This document shows, piece after piece, positions 55,294-64,000 of a stretch of DNA of 64,000 bases. The notes beneath the pieces were generated by a model, which was not told the DNA's origin, made no database searches, and saw nothing but the letters and a program-made list of their open reading frames with translations. The stretch is taken from the NCBI RefSeq assembly GCF_030929505.1, contig NZ_JAVFVV010000020.1, positions 78,075 to 142,074 on the forward strand. The letters run 5' to 3'. The position numbers and the translations under genes were made by a program. Origin of the DNA: Mesorhizobium sp. LHD-90. Its GTDB lineage: Bacteria; Pseudomonadota; Alphaproteobacteria; Rhizobiales; Rhizobiaceae. Numbering within the stretch: position 1 is the first letter of the stretch; each line of letters opens with the position of its first letter.

Positions 55294-57735
55294 TCAGTAA
55301 AGGCCGCCGCCGCCCTGGCTGATCGCCTTGCTCGCCTGCGGCGACAGCCTTTCGGCCGAGATCGCCTCGCCGTCGTTCTGGCCGATCACCCAGTAGCTGT
55401 CGGCCGGCCCGGTGCCGGGCTTGAAGGCTTCCATGATGGCGCCGCCATCGCCCTCGCCCGCCTGCATGCCGGTCTTGCGGTTGATGGCGATCAGCTTCAT
55501 GCCTTCCGGAACCTGGAAGTCGACGACCGGCGTATCCTTCAGCACCTCGGCCATGAACTCCTTGAAGATCGGCGCCGCGAGGCCGCCGCCGGTGGCGCCC
55601 TTGCCGAGCGTCTGCGGCTTGTCGTAGCCCATGTAGAGCCCGACCACGAGGTTCGGCGTGAAGCCGATGAACCAGGTGTCCTTCTCGTCATTGGTGGTGC
55701 CGGTCTTGCCGGCGATCGGACGGCCGAGTTCGGAAAGGGTGACGGCGGTGCCGCGCTGCACCACGCCCTCCATCATCGAGGTGATCTGGTAGGCGGTCAT
55801 CGGATCGAGGATCTGCTCGGCATTGTCGACCAGTTCCGGTTCTGGCTGGTTTTCCCAGTCGGACGCGACGCAGTTGTCGCAGGCGCGCTCGTCATGCTTG
55901 AACACGGTCTTGCCGTAGCGGTCCTGGATGCGGTCGATCAGCGACGGCTTGATCTGCCTTCCGCCATTGGCCATCATCGCATAGGCGGTGACCATGCGCA
56001 TCACCGTGGTTTCGCCGGCGCCCAGCGCCAGCGAGATGTGCGGCGGCATCTTGTCGTAGACGCCGAAGCGCTCGGCATATTCGGCGACCAGCTTCATGCC
56101 CATGTCGTTGGCCAGCCGCACCGTCATCAGGTTGCGCGAACGCTCGATGCCGGAGCGCAGCGTCGCCGGGCCGGCGGCCTTGCCGTCATAGTTCTTCGGC
56201 GTCCACACCTCGGTGCCGATCCTGATGGTGATCGGCCCGTCCATGATCACCGAAGCCGGCGTGTAGCCATTGTCGAGCGCCGCCGCGTAGACGATCGGCT
56301 TGAACGAGGAGCCCGGCTGGCGCTGCGCCTGCGTGGCGCGGTTGAATTCCGATTCCGAATAGGAGAAGCCGCCGACCATGGCGAGCACGCGGCCGGTATG
56401 CGGGTCCATGGCGACCATGCCGCCGGAAACCTCCGGCACCTGGCGCAGCACATAACCGTCGCCGTCCTTCTTCTTCTCCACGAAGATCACGTCGCCGGGC
56501 TTCAGCACGTCACCCGGCGTGTTGGCCCGCACCTTCTTGCCGTCGACGACATGCTGGCGCATCGCGAAAGCCATGTCTTCCTTGGCGATGCTGCTGGTCT
56601 CGCGCTCCTCGACCAGGGCGCCGGAGACCTGACGGCCGGGCTGCAGGCCGATCATCAGGTCCGTTTTGGAAGAATCCAACACGACGGCGAGCTTCCATTC
56701 CGGTACGTCGTCGAGTTTCTTGACCTCGCCCAGCGGCACGCCCCAGTCGCCGGCCAGTTCGATATGCGTCACCGGACCGCGGTAGCCGCGCAGCGTGTCG
56801 TATTTGAGCAGGCCGTTCTGCATGGCGCGTCGCGCGACCAACTGCATCTTCGGATCGAGCGTGGTGCGCACCGAGAGGCCGCCCTCGTAGAGCGCGTTCT
56901 CTCCGTAGCGGGCGATGATCTCGCGGCGCACCTCTTCCGTGAAATATTCACCGGCGAACAGGTAGGTGCCGTTGCGGCGCGGCGTGACGCCGAGCGGTTC
57001 GGCCTTGGCCTTGTCGCCTTCGTCGCGGCTCACGTAGCCGTTCTCGACCATCTGGTCGATGACCCAATTGCGGCGCTCGATGGCGCGCTCCGTATAGCGG
57101 AACGGGTGGTAGTTCGACGGGCCCTTGGGCAGCGCCGCCAGATAGGCGGCTTCGGCCACCGTCAGTTCGTTCACCGACTTGTCGAAATAGGTCAGCGCCG
57201 CGCCGGCGATGCCGTAGGAGCCGAGGCCGAAGAAAATCTCGTTGAGATAAAGCTCGAGGATGCGGTCCTTGGAATAGGCCTGTTCGATGCGGAAGGACAG
57301 GATCGCTTCCTTCACCTTGCGTTCGAGCGTCTGTTCGCGGGTAAGCAGGAAGTTCTTGGCGACCTGCTGGGTGATGGTCGAGCCGCCCTGCATCGGGCCG
57401 CCCTTGGCATACACCAGAGCGGCGCGGGCGACGCCCTCGAAATCGACGCCCGGGTGCTTGTAGAAATTCTTGTCCTCGGCGGACAGGAACGCCGCCTTGA
57501 CGCGATCTGGAATCGCCTGCACCGGCAGATAGAGGCGGCGCTGGCGCGCGAATTCGCCCATAAGCGAGCCGTCCACGGCATGGACGCGCGTCGTCACCGG
57601 CGGCTCGTAATTGGCCAGCACTTCGTAGTCGGGAAGGTCCTTGGCGAGATTGCCGACATAAAACGCCACGGCGCCGGCCACCAGCAGCCCCAGCATGGTG
57701 CCGATCCCGAAAAAATAGCCGATGAGACGAATCAT
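55294..57735 (-). CDS. mrcA: Penicillin-binding protein 1A (bifunctional)
   Basis: 813 residues. One N-terminal membrane anchor (about 5-28), a glycosyltransferase 51 domain (FLSAEDKNFYKHPGVDFEG with catalytic Glu87, GGSTITQQVAKNFLL, KEAILSFRIEQAYSKDRIL) and a transpeptidase domain with the three penicillin-binding motifs SSFK (QPGSSFKPIVYAAALD), SRN (IERSRNLMTVRLA) and KTG (IAGKTGTTND). An OB-like insert lies between. It polymerises and cross-links peptidoglycan. It is followed by prfB and preceded by an amidase gene in the same direction. Confidence 0.96.
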   Translation of the reverse strand: MIRLIGYFFGIGTMLGLLVAGAVAFYVGNLAKDLPDYEVLANYEPPVTTRVHAVDGSLMGEFARQRRLYLPVQAIPDRVKAAFLSAEDKNFYKHPGVDFEGVARAALVYAKGGPMQGGSTITQQVAKNFLLTREQTLERKVKEAILSFRIEQAYSKDRILELYLNEIFFGLGSYGIAGAALTYFDKSVNELTVAEAAYLAALPKGPSNYHPFRYTERAIERRNWVIDQMVENGYVSRDEGDKAKAEPLGVTPRRNGTYLFAGEYFTEEVRREIIARYGENALYEGGLSVRTTLDPKMQLVARRAMQNGLLKYDTLRGYRGPVTHIELAGDWGVPLGEVKKLDDVPEWKLAVVLDSSKTDLMIGLQPGRQVSGALVEERETSSIAKEDMAFAMRQHVVDGKKVRANTPGDVLKPGDVIFVEKKKDGDGYVLRQVPEVSGGMVAMDPHTGRVLAMVGGFSYSESEFNRATQAQRQPGSSFKPIVYAAALDNGYTPASVIMDGPITIRIGTEVWTPKNYDGKAAGPATLRSGIERSRNLMTVRLANDMGMKLVAEYAERFGVYDKMPPHISLALGAGETTVMRMVTAYAMMANGGRQIKPSLIDRIQDRYGKTVFKHDERACDNCVASDWENQPEPELVDNAEQILDPMTAYQITSMMEGVVQRGTAVTLSELGRPIAGKTGTTNDEKDTWFIGFTPNLVVGLYMGYDKPQTLGKGATGGGLAAPIFKEFMAEVLKDTPVVDFQVPEGMKLIAINRKTGMQAGEGDGGAIMEAFKPGTGPADSYWVIGQNDGEAISAERLSPQASKAISQGGGGLY

Positions 57736-57944
57736 TTCCGCTCCAGTTCAAGGCCAGGCCGTTCTTGGTGAAATCCGGCGGTTTCGGCAATCTGAACCGT
57801 CCAGCCCAACCTCGATGTATAAACCCTTCTCGCGCGCATGTGGATAAAATACGGCAGCGGGACCGCAATGGTTTGTGTTCGCGCGAAAACCGCTGCGGCT
57901 GTGGCCCGATTGCAACGTCCGGCGCAACTTTCGACCCATGGTTG

Positions 57945-59192
57945 TCAGCCGCCGGCCGCCCTGGCCGCTGCGAATTCCGAAATGGCGTTGGCGATCGAAC
58001 TCACTGCCTTGCCCCGCCATTCCAGGCTGCGCAGTTGCGCCTCGTCCTTCTCGTTGGAGAGGTAGCCGAGCTCGACCAGCACCGACGGCACGTCCGGCGC
58101 CTTCAGCACCTTGAAGCCGGCAAAGCGGTGCGGATTGTTGATCAGGCCGACGGAATTCGACAGTTCGCCGACAAGCGTTCGAGCGAAGCGGATCGAGAAG
58201 GCGTGGGTCTCGCGCCGGATCAGGTCGACAAGAATGTCGGCGACCTCGTGGTTCTCGTCCTGGACCTCGATGCCGGCGAGCTGGTCGGAGAGGTTTTCGC
58301 GGTCGGCCAGCGCCTGCGCCTCGGCATCCGAGGCCTTGTCGGAAACCGTGTAGACGGTCGCACCGCGGATGCCCTTCATGCTGATCGTGTCGGCATGGAT
58401 GGAGATGAACAGGTCCGCCTCCCGCTGCCGGGCGATGCGCACGCGGTCATCGAGCCGCAGGAACTCGTCGGTGGAGCGGGTCAGCTCGACATTGTAGCGT
58501 CCTTCGGCCTGCAGCTTGTTGCGCAGCTCCAGCGCGAAGGCCAGCGTGATGTCCTTCTCCACCGTGCCGCCGACGCCCCTGGCGCCGCCGTCTATGCCGC
58601 CATGGCCGGGATCGATGACGATGGTGAACATTTCGGCCGGCCGGTCGACGGAGTCACCTACGCGGTGGCCCTTGCGGGCCGCGACCGTCGCGGTGGTCGT
58701 CGCCTGATCGGCGAGCGCCGCCTCGAATTCGCGCTCGCTTGCCGCCGCCAGGTCGATCGCCAGCCGGTATCCGGAGCCGTCCTCCTCGGGGACGATCTCA
58801 GCCTGCCCTACCTCGAACGGCCCCTTGGTCGCCAGAACGATGCGGGATTTGCCGCCGCCGGCGCTGCCGGGCGTGACTTTGCGGACGAGGCCGCGCGGCT
58901 TCAACGTCTTCGGCTCGAAGACGAAGCGCGTTTCGGGGAGTTCGATGACCAGCCGGTGTGGGCCGCGCAGCAGGAACCAGCGAAGTTCCGGCTCGACGTC
59001 GAAATGCATGACGATGCGCGTGCGGGTCGCGTCGCCGGCCATCTTGAAATCGCGCGCGTCGAGTTTTGCAGCCGATGCGGCGGACATGATCGCGAACACG
59101 GCCAGCAGGGCCACCAGCAGCACGCCGCAAAGGCGAGCGACCGGCGGGGGCACTCCCAAGGCTTTGTCATTGGCTTGGGTTGCGATGCTCAT
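57945..59192 (-). CDS. amiC: N-acetylmuramoyl-L-alanine amidase (AMIN + Amidase_3)
   Basis: 415 residues with a signal or anchor (LLVALLAVFAIMSAASAA). An AMIN domain (about 45-160) precedes the amidase 3 catalytic domain: VIDPGHGGIDGGARG and the Glu in VEKDITLAFALEL, ISIHADTI, PSVLVELGYLSN with the second catalytic Glu. These bind the zinc that cleaves the stem peptide from MurNAc. In rhizobia this gene is next to mrcA and rne, as here. The symbol is by family resemblance. Confidence 0.92.
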   Translation of the reverse strand: MSIATQANDKALGVPPPVARLCGVLLVALLAVFAIMSAASAAKLDARDFKMAGDATRTRIVMHFDVEPELRWFLLRGPHRLVIELPETRFVFEPKTLKPRGLVRKVTPGSAGGGKSRIVLATKGPFEVGQAEIVPEEDGSGYRLAIDLAAASEREFEAALADQATTTATVAARKGHRVGDSVDRPAEMFTIVIDPGHGGIDGGARGVGGTVEKDITLAFALELRNKLQAEGRYNVELTRSTDEFLRLDDRVRIARQREADLFISIHADTISMKGIRGATVYTVSDKASDAEAQALADRENLSDQLAGIEVQDENHEVADILVDLIRRETHAFSIRFARTLVGELSNSVGLINNPHRFAGFKVLKAPDVPSVLVELGYLSNEKDEAQLRSLEWRGKAVSSIANAISEFAAARAAGG

Positions 59193-59617
59193 TCCGATAC
59201 CCGTCTTACCCGTCTTGACTGGACCCCTGTCGCCTCTCCCTTGGCGCGGGCTTGTCGACTTAAGGATTGGTATCCAGATAAGGTTAACAAGCCTTTTCGG
59301 ATGGCGGCTCCGGCAGTTCGGAACCGCTCAGCCTCCATCGGCAGATTACTCCGCCGTCAGCGATTTCGCCAACCGCAAACAATTCGACGAAAATCCCCAC
59401 CAACACGGCCCAGCCATTGCCTCGCCGGCACGCCATCGCCCTACAAAAAAATACGTCGCGTATGCGCATTGACATACGGGGCGTATGTACCGATATGCCG
59501 CATACGGTGCGTATGTGAATCCGGACTTTGGCACCCGAAGGATCGGATTTGTGAGGCGCGAATGTCTCGCGTCGTATGAGCGGCAGCCGGGCGGCCTTGT
59601 TGAACAGGAGCAGAATG
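59193..59617. other. Intergenic region between the amidase and RidA genes
   Basis: About 425 bp between divergent starts. The amidase promoter should be in the left part, where TTAAGGATT at 59261 and the nearby AT-rich TTAACAAGCC are the only AT-rich stretches. The right part contains the operator-promoter unit described at 59469-59515. Confidence 0.4.
59469..59515 (+). promoter_or_regulatory. Promoter with two palindromic operators upstream of the RidA gene
   Basis: A perfect TTGACA (59469-59474) starts a promoter whose -10-like hexamer is GATATG at 59492-59497. The palindrome ACATACG-GGG-CGTATGT (59472-59488) overlaps the -35 and spacer, and a second, CATACG-GTG-CGTATG (59501-59515), lies just downstream of the -10. 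The centres are 28 bp apart. The layout is that of a repressor (TetR- or GntR-like) with two sites; no regulator gene is adjacent. Confidence 0.65.
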
Positions 59618-60016
59618 ATGAGCAAACGCGACGCGGTCTTCCCTGCCGGCCGGCAGGCGCTTTACGAGATCAACCGCTATTCGGCGGCGATCCGCTCGGG
59701 CGACCTTTTGTTCGTCTCCGGTCAGGTCGGCAGCCGCGAGGACGGCTCACCCGAGCCGGACTTCGAAAAGCAGGTGCAGCTTGCCTTCGACAATCTCGCG
59801 GCCGTGCTGAAAGCCGCCGGCTGCACGTTCGAAGATGTCGTCGACGTGACCAGTTTCCACACCGACCCGGCCAGGCAGTTCGAGACGGTGAACGCAATCC
59901 GGTTCAAGATGATCGGCGATCCACCCTACCCGAACTGGACCGCGGTCGGCGTGAACTGGCTGGCCGGTTTCGATTTCGAGATCAAGGTCATCGCACGCCT
60001 TCCCAAGTCTGCCTGA
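59618..60016 (+). CDS. RidA/YjgF-family protein
   Basis: 132 residues. Two ATG codons follow AGGAG closely; the one at 59618 is better spaced than that at 59615. Fold landmarks: SGDLLFVSGQVGSREDGSP, QVQLAFDNLAAVLKAAGC, EDVVDVTSFHTDPARQFE, YPNWTAVGVNWLAGFDFEIK. The usual catalytic Arg is replaced (NWTAVGV), so this is one of the non-RidA subgroups, possibly tied to a catabolic pathway. Its promoter has two strong operators. Confidence 0.88.
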   Translation: MSKRDAVFPAGRQALYEINRYSAAIRSGDLLFVSGQVGSREDGSPEPDFEKQVQLAFDNLAAVLKAAGCTFEDVVDVTSFHTDPARQFETVNAIRFKMIGDPPYPNWTAVGVNWLAGFDFEIKVIARLPKSA

Positions 60017-60642
60017 CGCGCATCAGGCATTTGCCCCTTCCGGCCGGCGGCGTCGGAACATATATGAGTATGATAGGAGGCGCGCTCGGCAGGGCGGGCC
60101 GCACGGCCAACCCGCGCAAAATAGGCGCGTGGCCCGAACCGGCGAACCAATTCGCCGGCAACCGGAATACGGGGTTGCCTAAAAGACGGTCAAATCATAA
60201 AAGCGCTGTTGGTACACTGCTGCTTGGAGTCTGGCGTCGTTCTTGCAAGGCGCGTCGGGCCGGGAGTTTAGGTAAATGCGGCCGGACGCTCCCTCCGCGC
60301 AGGCGTGACCGCAATAGATTTCGTCCCGGACAGCATGTCGCTTCCGGAACGTGAGGGAAACGGCGCGGATTCCCCTTCGCGCCGGCTCGATGTGAGCAAA
60401 CAGCCGGTCCGGGCTTTCCGGGCCTTGGTTCAAAGGATCCGCTACGCACGCAATGTCCGTAAGCGCACGAACGGAAAGACCCGCATCATACCGCGCCGGC
60501 AAGGCTGCGGGCGGGATTCCCGTTGCGCGTCGGCGGCGGCACGCGGACTACAATACGACCGGAACGCGATATCTGCTCGTCTCGAGGCAACGCCTGGCGT
60601 TGCCCCGCGGCGGAGGGCGCGGGTCCGGCAGGACAAAAGATA
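60017..60642 (+). other. Long leader/intergenic region of rne
   Basis: 626 bp without a convincing gene. It contains a perfect hairpin CCGGCGAA-CCAA-TTCGCCGG at 60139-60158 and a weak promoter-like pair TTGCCT (60174) / TAAAAG 17 bp on. In E. coli a long structured rne leader mediates autoregulation by RNase E; the same is plausible here but not shown. One open frame runs across it and ends at the rne start, with poor composition and no ribosome-binding site. Confidence 0.45.
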
Positions 60643-63600
60643 ATGCCCAACAAGATGCTTATAGATGCCTCCCATCCGGAGGAGACACGGGTTGTCGTCG
60701 TTCACGGTAACCGCATTGAAGAATTCGATTTCGAATCGCAGGACAAGAAGCAGCTAAAAGGAAACATCTACCTGGCCCGGGTTACCCGGGTTGAGCCTTC
60801 CCTTCAGGCCGCCTTCGTCGAATATGGCGGAAACCGGCACGGTTTCCTCGCCTTTAGCGAAATTCACCCCGACTACTACCAGATTCCGGTCGCCGACCGG
60901 CAGGCGCTGCTGCGCGCCGAGGCCGAGGCGGCCGACGAGGACGACGAAGACGGCGAGCCGAAAGAGCGCGAGCAGCGCGGCGGCCGCAATCGGCGGCGGC
61001 GCGGCCGCAATCGCGGACGGAGCGGCGAAGACAATGCACGCGAAGCGTCGGCCGACGAAACGGCCGGCGGCGACGAGTCCGAAGTCGATGGCGAGGCGTC
61101 GCTCGGTGCGGACGAAGAGAACGGGGCGGACGCTGTTGAAGTGTCTGCCGAGGAAATTGCCGTGGAGGCCAGCGAACATGTCCCGGACGCAGCTTCCGTA
61201 GCGGACAAGGCACCTCAGGCTGAAACGCCTGCCGATGAACAGCAGTCCGGCGCCGAAAATGCTGGTGACGAAGCAACTGGCGGCGAACGCGGCAGCATCG
61301 CTGCGTCGGTCGAGGCCGACGTGATTTCCGAGGAAGTCGAGGTGACCTCCGAAGAGAACGGCGAAACCCCGCCGGCTCCCGCCGGTGGCGGCATCGAGGA
61401 ATTGGCGGACTCCGCCGGCGAAGACCACGAGATCGAATCGGTAGGCGCCGACGATGCGCTTGAAGAGGTGCAGACCAGGCGCAGGCCGATGCGCCGCCAG
61501 TACAAGATCCAGGAAGTGATCAAGCGCCGGCAGATTCTTCTGGTGCAGGTCGTCAAGGAGGAACGCGGCAACAAGGGTGCCGCGCTCACCACCTACCTGT
61601 CGCTTGCCGGCCGCTACTCCGTGCTGATGCCCAATACCGCGCGCGGCGGCGGCATCTCTCGCAAGATCACCAACGTCCAGGACCGCAAGCGCCTCAAGGA
61701 AGTAGTCCAGGACCTCGAAGTGCCGCAGGGCATGGGCGTTATCCTGCGCACCGCCGGCGAGAGCCGCACCAAGGCCGAGATCAAGCGCGACTACGAATAT
61801 CTGATGCGGCTGTGGGAGAACGTGCGCACGCTGACGCTGCAGTCGACCGCCCCTGCCCTCGTCTATGAGGAAGGCAGCCTGATCAAGCGCTCGGTGCGCG
61901 ACCTCTACAACAAGGACATCGACGAGATCGCCGTGTCCGGCGATGACGGCTACCGCGAGGCCAAGGACTTCATGCGCATGCTGATGCCCAGCCATGCGAA
62001 GGTGGTCCAGCCATACCGCGACACCGTGCCGATCTTCGTGCGCAACGGCATCGAGGCGCAACTCGACCGCATGCTGCAGCCGCAGGTGACGCTGAAGTCC
62101 GGCGGATACCTGATCATCAACCAGACCGAGGCGCTGGTCTCGATCGACGTCAACTCCGGCCGCTCCACCCGTGAGCACTCGATCGAGGAGACGGCGCTGC
62201 ACACCAATCTGGAGGCGGCTGAGGAAGTCGCCCGCCAGTTGCGCCTGCGCGACCTTGCCGGCCTGATCGTCATCGACTTCATCGACATGGAGGAGAACCG
62301 CAACAACCGGGCGGTCGAGAAGCGGCTCAAGGACCATCTGAAGAACGACCGGGCGCGCATCCAGCTCGGCCGCATCTCGCATTTCGGCCTGATGGAGATG
62401 AGCCGCCAGCGCATTCGCGCCAGCGTGCTGGAATCGACGATGAAGCCCTGCCCGCATTGCGGCGGCACCGGTCATGTCCGTTCGGATTCGTCCGTCGCGC
62501 TGCTTGTGGTGCGGGCCATCGAGGAATTCCTGCTGAAGGATTCGCGCAGCCACATCGTCGTCAAGACGCCGGCGTCGACCGCGATGTACGTGCTCAACCA
62601 CAAGCGCGCGACCCTGACCGAGATGGAGGCCCGTTTCGGTCTCACCATCACCCTCGAGGCGGACGAAAGCGTCGCATCGCAGCACTATGCGATCTTCCGC
62701 GGCGCCGTCGCCGAAAAACCGTTGACGCCGCTCCCCATCGCAGCGAGCCCGACCGTCGAGCCGGAATATGACGAGGATCCGGTCATCGAGGATGAAGAGG
62801 ACCAGGTCGAGGAAGCGGCCGATCAGCCTGCCGAGCGCTCGCAGACCCAGCAATCGGGCGACGGCGAGCGTGGCGACCGGAAGCGGCGCAAGCGCCGCAG
62901 GCGGCGTGGCGGACGCGACCGGGATCGCGACCATCCTGCGGAGCCGGGCGTTTCGCAGGCCGCTGAGACGGCGGCGGATGACGAAGGTGCCGACGACGAG
63001 GCGGACGACCGCGAGGACGCCGCGGCGGAGGCTGTCGGGGAAACCGTGGCGGAAACCGCCGGGGCTCCGTCGCTGGCCGACGAGGCCGAACGCAAGAAGC
63101 GTCGGCGCGGCAAGCGTGGCGGCCGCCGCCACCGCGAGGGTCACGAGGACGAGGCCGCCGAGGTGAGCGCCGAGTCCGAAGGCGAGCAGGCCCGGGAAGA
63201 CGTGACTGCGACCGCCGAGGCGGTCGCGGAGACGGCCGCCGAACTGGTGGCCGCACCTGCTCCGGAAACCGCCGCGGCCGAGCCCGAGGAAGCACCCAAG
63301 AAGCCCCGGCGTGGCCGCAAGAAGGCGGACGCAGCAGCCGACGAAGCCGTGAGCGAGCCTGCCGGCGAAGAGGTCAAGAAGCCTGCGAAGCGGGCGTCTC
63401 GAAAGAAGGCGGCCGTCACGGAAACCGTCGAGCCTGAGATTGTCGCCGAAGCCGCTCCGGCTGAAGCCGAGGCGCCCGCCGAACCGGCGGTCGAGGAACC
63501 GGCCGCTGTCGAGCCGACCACTGTCTCCGAACCCGAACCGGCACCTGTACCAAAACCTGCCCCGGAGCGGATTCCGGAAACGGTCTCGGCCGAGCCGGCT

Positions 63601-63651
63601 CCCGACCGGCCGAAGAAATCCGGCTGGTGGCAGCGCAAGGGATTTTTCTGA
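60643..63651 (+). CDS. rne: Ribonuclease E
   Basis: 1002 residues from an ATG after AGGAC. It is the main endonuclease of mRNA decay and rRNA/tRNA processing. An S1 domain opens the protein (GNIYLARVTRVEPSLQAAFVE, GFLAFSEIH) and is split by an acidic-basic insert of about 230 residues, as in other alphaproteobacteria. The catalytic part contains SIDVNSGRS, VIDFIDMEENRN with the metal-binding Asp residues, and the zinc link CPHCGG. The C-terminal 300 residues are disordered, with Arg-rich RNA-binding blocks (RKRRKRRRRRGGR, KKRRRGKRGGRRHR) and a conserved GWWQRKGFF end. Confidence 0.96.
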   Translation: MPNKMLIDASHPEETRVVVVHGNRIEEFDFESQDKKQLKGNIYLARVTRVEPSLQAAFVEYGGNRHGFLAFSEIHPDYYQIPVADRQALLRAEAEAADEDDEDGEPKEREQRGGRNRRRRGRNRGRSGEDNAREASADETAGGDESEVDGEASLGADEENGADAVEVSAEEIAVEASEHVPDAASVADKAPQAETPADEQQSGAENAGDEATGGERGSIAASVEADVISEEVEVTSEENGETPPAPAGGGIEELADSAGEDHEIESVGADDALEEVQTRRRPMRRQYKIQEVIKRRQILLVQVVKEERGNKGAALTTYLSLAGRYSVLMPNTARGGGISRKITNVQDRKRLKEVVQDLEVPQGMGVILRTAGESRTKAEIKRDYEYLMRLWENVRTLTLQSTAPALVYEEGSLIKRSVRDLYNKDIDEIAVSGDDGYREAKDFMRMLMPSHAKVVQPYRDTVPIFVRNGIEAQLDRMLQPQVTLKSGGYLIINQTEALVSIDVNSGRSTREHSIEETALHTNLEAAEEVARQLRLRDLAGLIVIDFIDMEENRNNRAVEKRLKDHLKNDRARIQLGRISHFGLMEMSRQRIRASVLESTMKPCPHCGGTGHVRSDSSVALLVVRAIEEFLLKDSRSHIVVKTPASTAMYVLNHKRATLTEMEARFGLTITLEADESVASQHYAIFRGAVAEKPLTPLPIAASPTVEPEYDEDPVIEDEEDQVEEAADQPAERSQTQQSGDGERGDRKRRKRRRRRGGRDRDRDHPAEPGVSQAAETAADDEGADDEADDREDAAAEAVGETVAETAGAPSLADEAERKKRRRGKRGGRRHREGHEDEAAEVSAESEGEQAREDVTATAEAVAETAAELVAAPAPETAAAEPEEAPKKPRRGRKKADAAADEAVSEPAGEEVKKPAKRASRKKAAVTETVEPEIVAEAAPAEAEAPAEPAVEEPAAVEPTTVSEPEPAPVPKPAPERIPETVSAEPAPDRPKKSGWWQRKGFF

Positions 63652-63710
63652 GCCACTGGCCGCCGTCCATGACGGCTGATTCATGCCGGCTTAGAGCCTG
63701 AACACGATGA

Positions 63711-63744
63711 CGCCCTGGATCGCACCCCGATCCAGGGCGTTTTT
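63711..63744 (+). terminator. Rho-independent terminator of rne
   Basis: A perfect 12-bp stem CGCCCTGGATCG / CGATCCAGGGCG with the loop CACCC, followed by TTTTTAT. It lies 60 bp after the rne stop. Confidence 0.92.
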
Positions 63745-63885
63745 ATCTCCGGTGCAACTCGGCTGCGCCGGCAAATCGCGAAACAACGTCATCGGTTTGA
63801 AAAACAACGCCGCGGCACGATTCAACGCAGCGCGAACGGCCTTTTTACGGGTATTTTGAAGCCGATTGGCGCCTTTTGCCCCACA

Positions 63886-64000
63886 CTACACGACTCTGTT
63901 TGGTTTGAGTTTTTTGGGCAGTCGTTTCCAGATCGTGTCCCAGGCTTGTGTTGCGCGGGGTGGGTCGGTTTGAAGCCAGTTGCGCAGGGTGTCGAATCCG
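63886..64000 (-). CDS. C-terminal end of an unrecognised protein (partial)
   Basis: The minus-strand frame enters from the window edge and ends in TAG at 63886. It encodes 37 residues, FDTLRNWLQTDPP then WDTIWKRLPKKLKPNRVV, with a basic tail. The DNA is AT-richer than the neighbourhood and the codons differ (ttttttgggcag), hinting at foreign origin such as an insertion sequence, but I do not recognise the family. Confidence 0.55.
   Translation of the reverse strand, partial: GFDTLRNWLQTDPPRATQAWDTIWKRLPKKLKPNRVV

Noticed and set aside
55894..57771. Very long open frame (625 codons) opposite mrcA
   Set aside because: Antisense shadow caused by GC-rich codon bias; His/Arg/Asp-rich and without domain motifs, while mrcA on the other strand has all family motifs.
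60305..60643. A 112-codon open frame ending on the rne start codon, possibly a leader peptide
   Set aside because: Arg-rich, low-complexity composition typical of GC-rich shadow frames and no ribosome-binding site; overlap with the rne start is not enough.
60754..63684. 976-codon open frame opposite rne
   Set aside because: Antisense shadow; rne has clear S1, catalytic and zinc-link motifs.

Overview
The window looks like chromosomal DNA of an alphaproteobacterium of the order Hyphomicrobiales (Rhizobiales), most like the Phyllobacteriaceae/Mesorhizobium group. This is inferred from the GC-rich sequence, the rne / amidase / penicillin-binding protein 1A / prfB neighbourhood at the right end, an RNase E with a long acidic-basic insert in its S1 domain, DUF992 and DUF2259 exported proteins, and two RTX proteins with the C-terminal module typical of rhizobia. 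No plasmid, prophage or CRISPR locus is visible.

Layout. 0-3 kb: the end of an OmpR-type response regulator overlapping a soluble hybrid histidine kinase, then an EamA-type transporter. 3.4-9.9 kb: a complete peptide-type ABC importer (binding protein, two permeases, two ATPases) ending in a short-chain dehydrogenase; the two ATPases carry complementary lesions that leave one canonical and one degenerate ATP site. 10-17 kb: exported and envelope genes of poorly known function (lipoprotein hydrolase, DUF1254 protein and a small exported partner, a TolB/TPR membrane protein, a frameshifted outer-membrane barrel). 17-20 kb: a structured intergenic stretch, tRNA-Ser and a first RTX protein. 20-23.8 kb: small metabolic and regulatory genes. 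23.8-30.1 kb: a compact leftward operon for maturation of a molybdenum hydroxylase (MoxR, CoxE, split XdhC, MobA-like fusion) without the enzyme itself.

30-42 kb: housekeeping and small metabolic genes, including an ABC binding protein with a P1 peptidase, purB, a GH25 lysozyme-like lipoprotein, SelO and a glutathione transferase. 42.4-45 kb: tRNA-Thr followed by a gene-poor scar-like region with gene remnants, one copy of a 106-bp dispersed repeat and strong hairpins, one pair of which carries anti-Shine-Dalgarno loops like the alphaproteobacterial CCUCCUCCC ('cuckoo') small RNAs. 45.4-48 kb: nadK and a DEAD-box helicase. 48-52.5 kb: a second RTX protein facing a stand-alone caspase-like (DUF4347-like) protein, an OmpA-type lipoprotein and two small genes. 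52.5-54 kb: an IS630 remnant, a RidA gene and two back-to-back palindromic elements, one of which supplies the prfB stop codon.

54-64 kb: the conserved block prfB (with its programmed +1 frameshift), mrcA and an AMIN-domain amidase reading leftward, then a RidA gene under a promoter with two strong operators, and rne with a long leader and a clear terminator. The last 115 bases hold the end of an unrecognised leftward gene.

The points that most deserve follow-up are the asymmetric ABC ATPase pair, the two palindromic elements with covarying arms, the 106-bp repeat, the anti-Shine-Dalgarno RNA candidate, the caspase-like/RTX gene pair and the tandem operator promoter. All family assignments come from reading motifs, not from searches.
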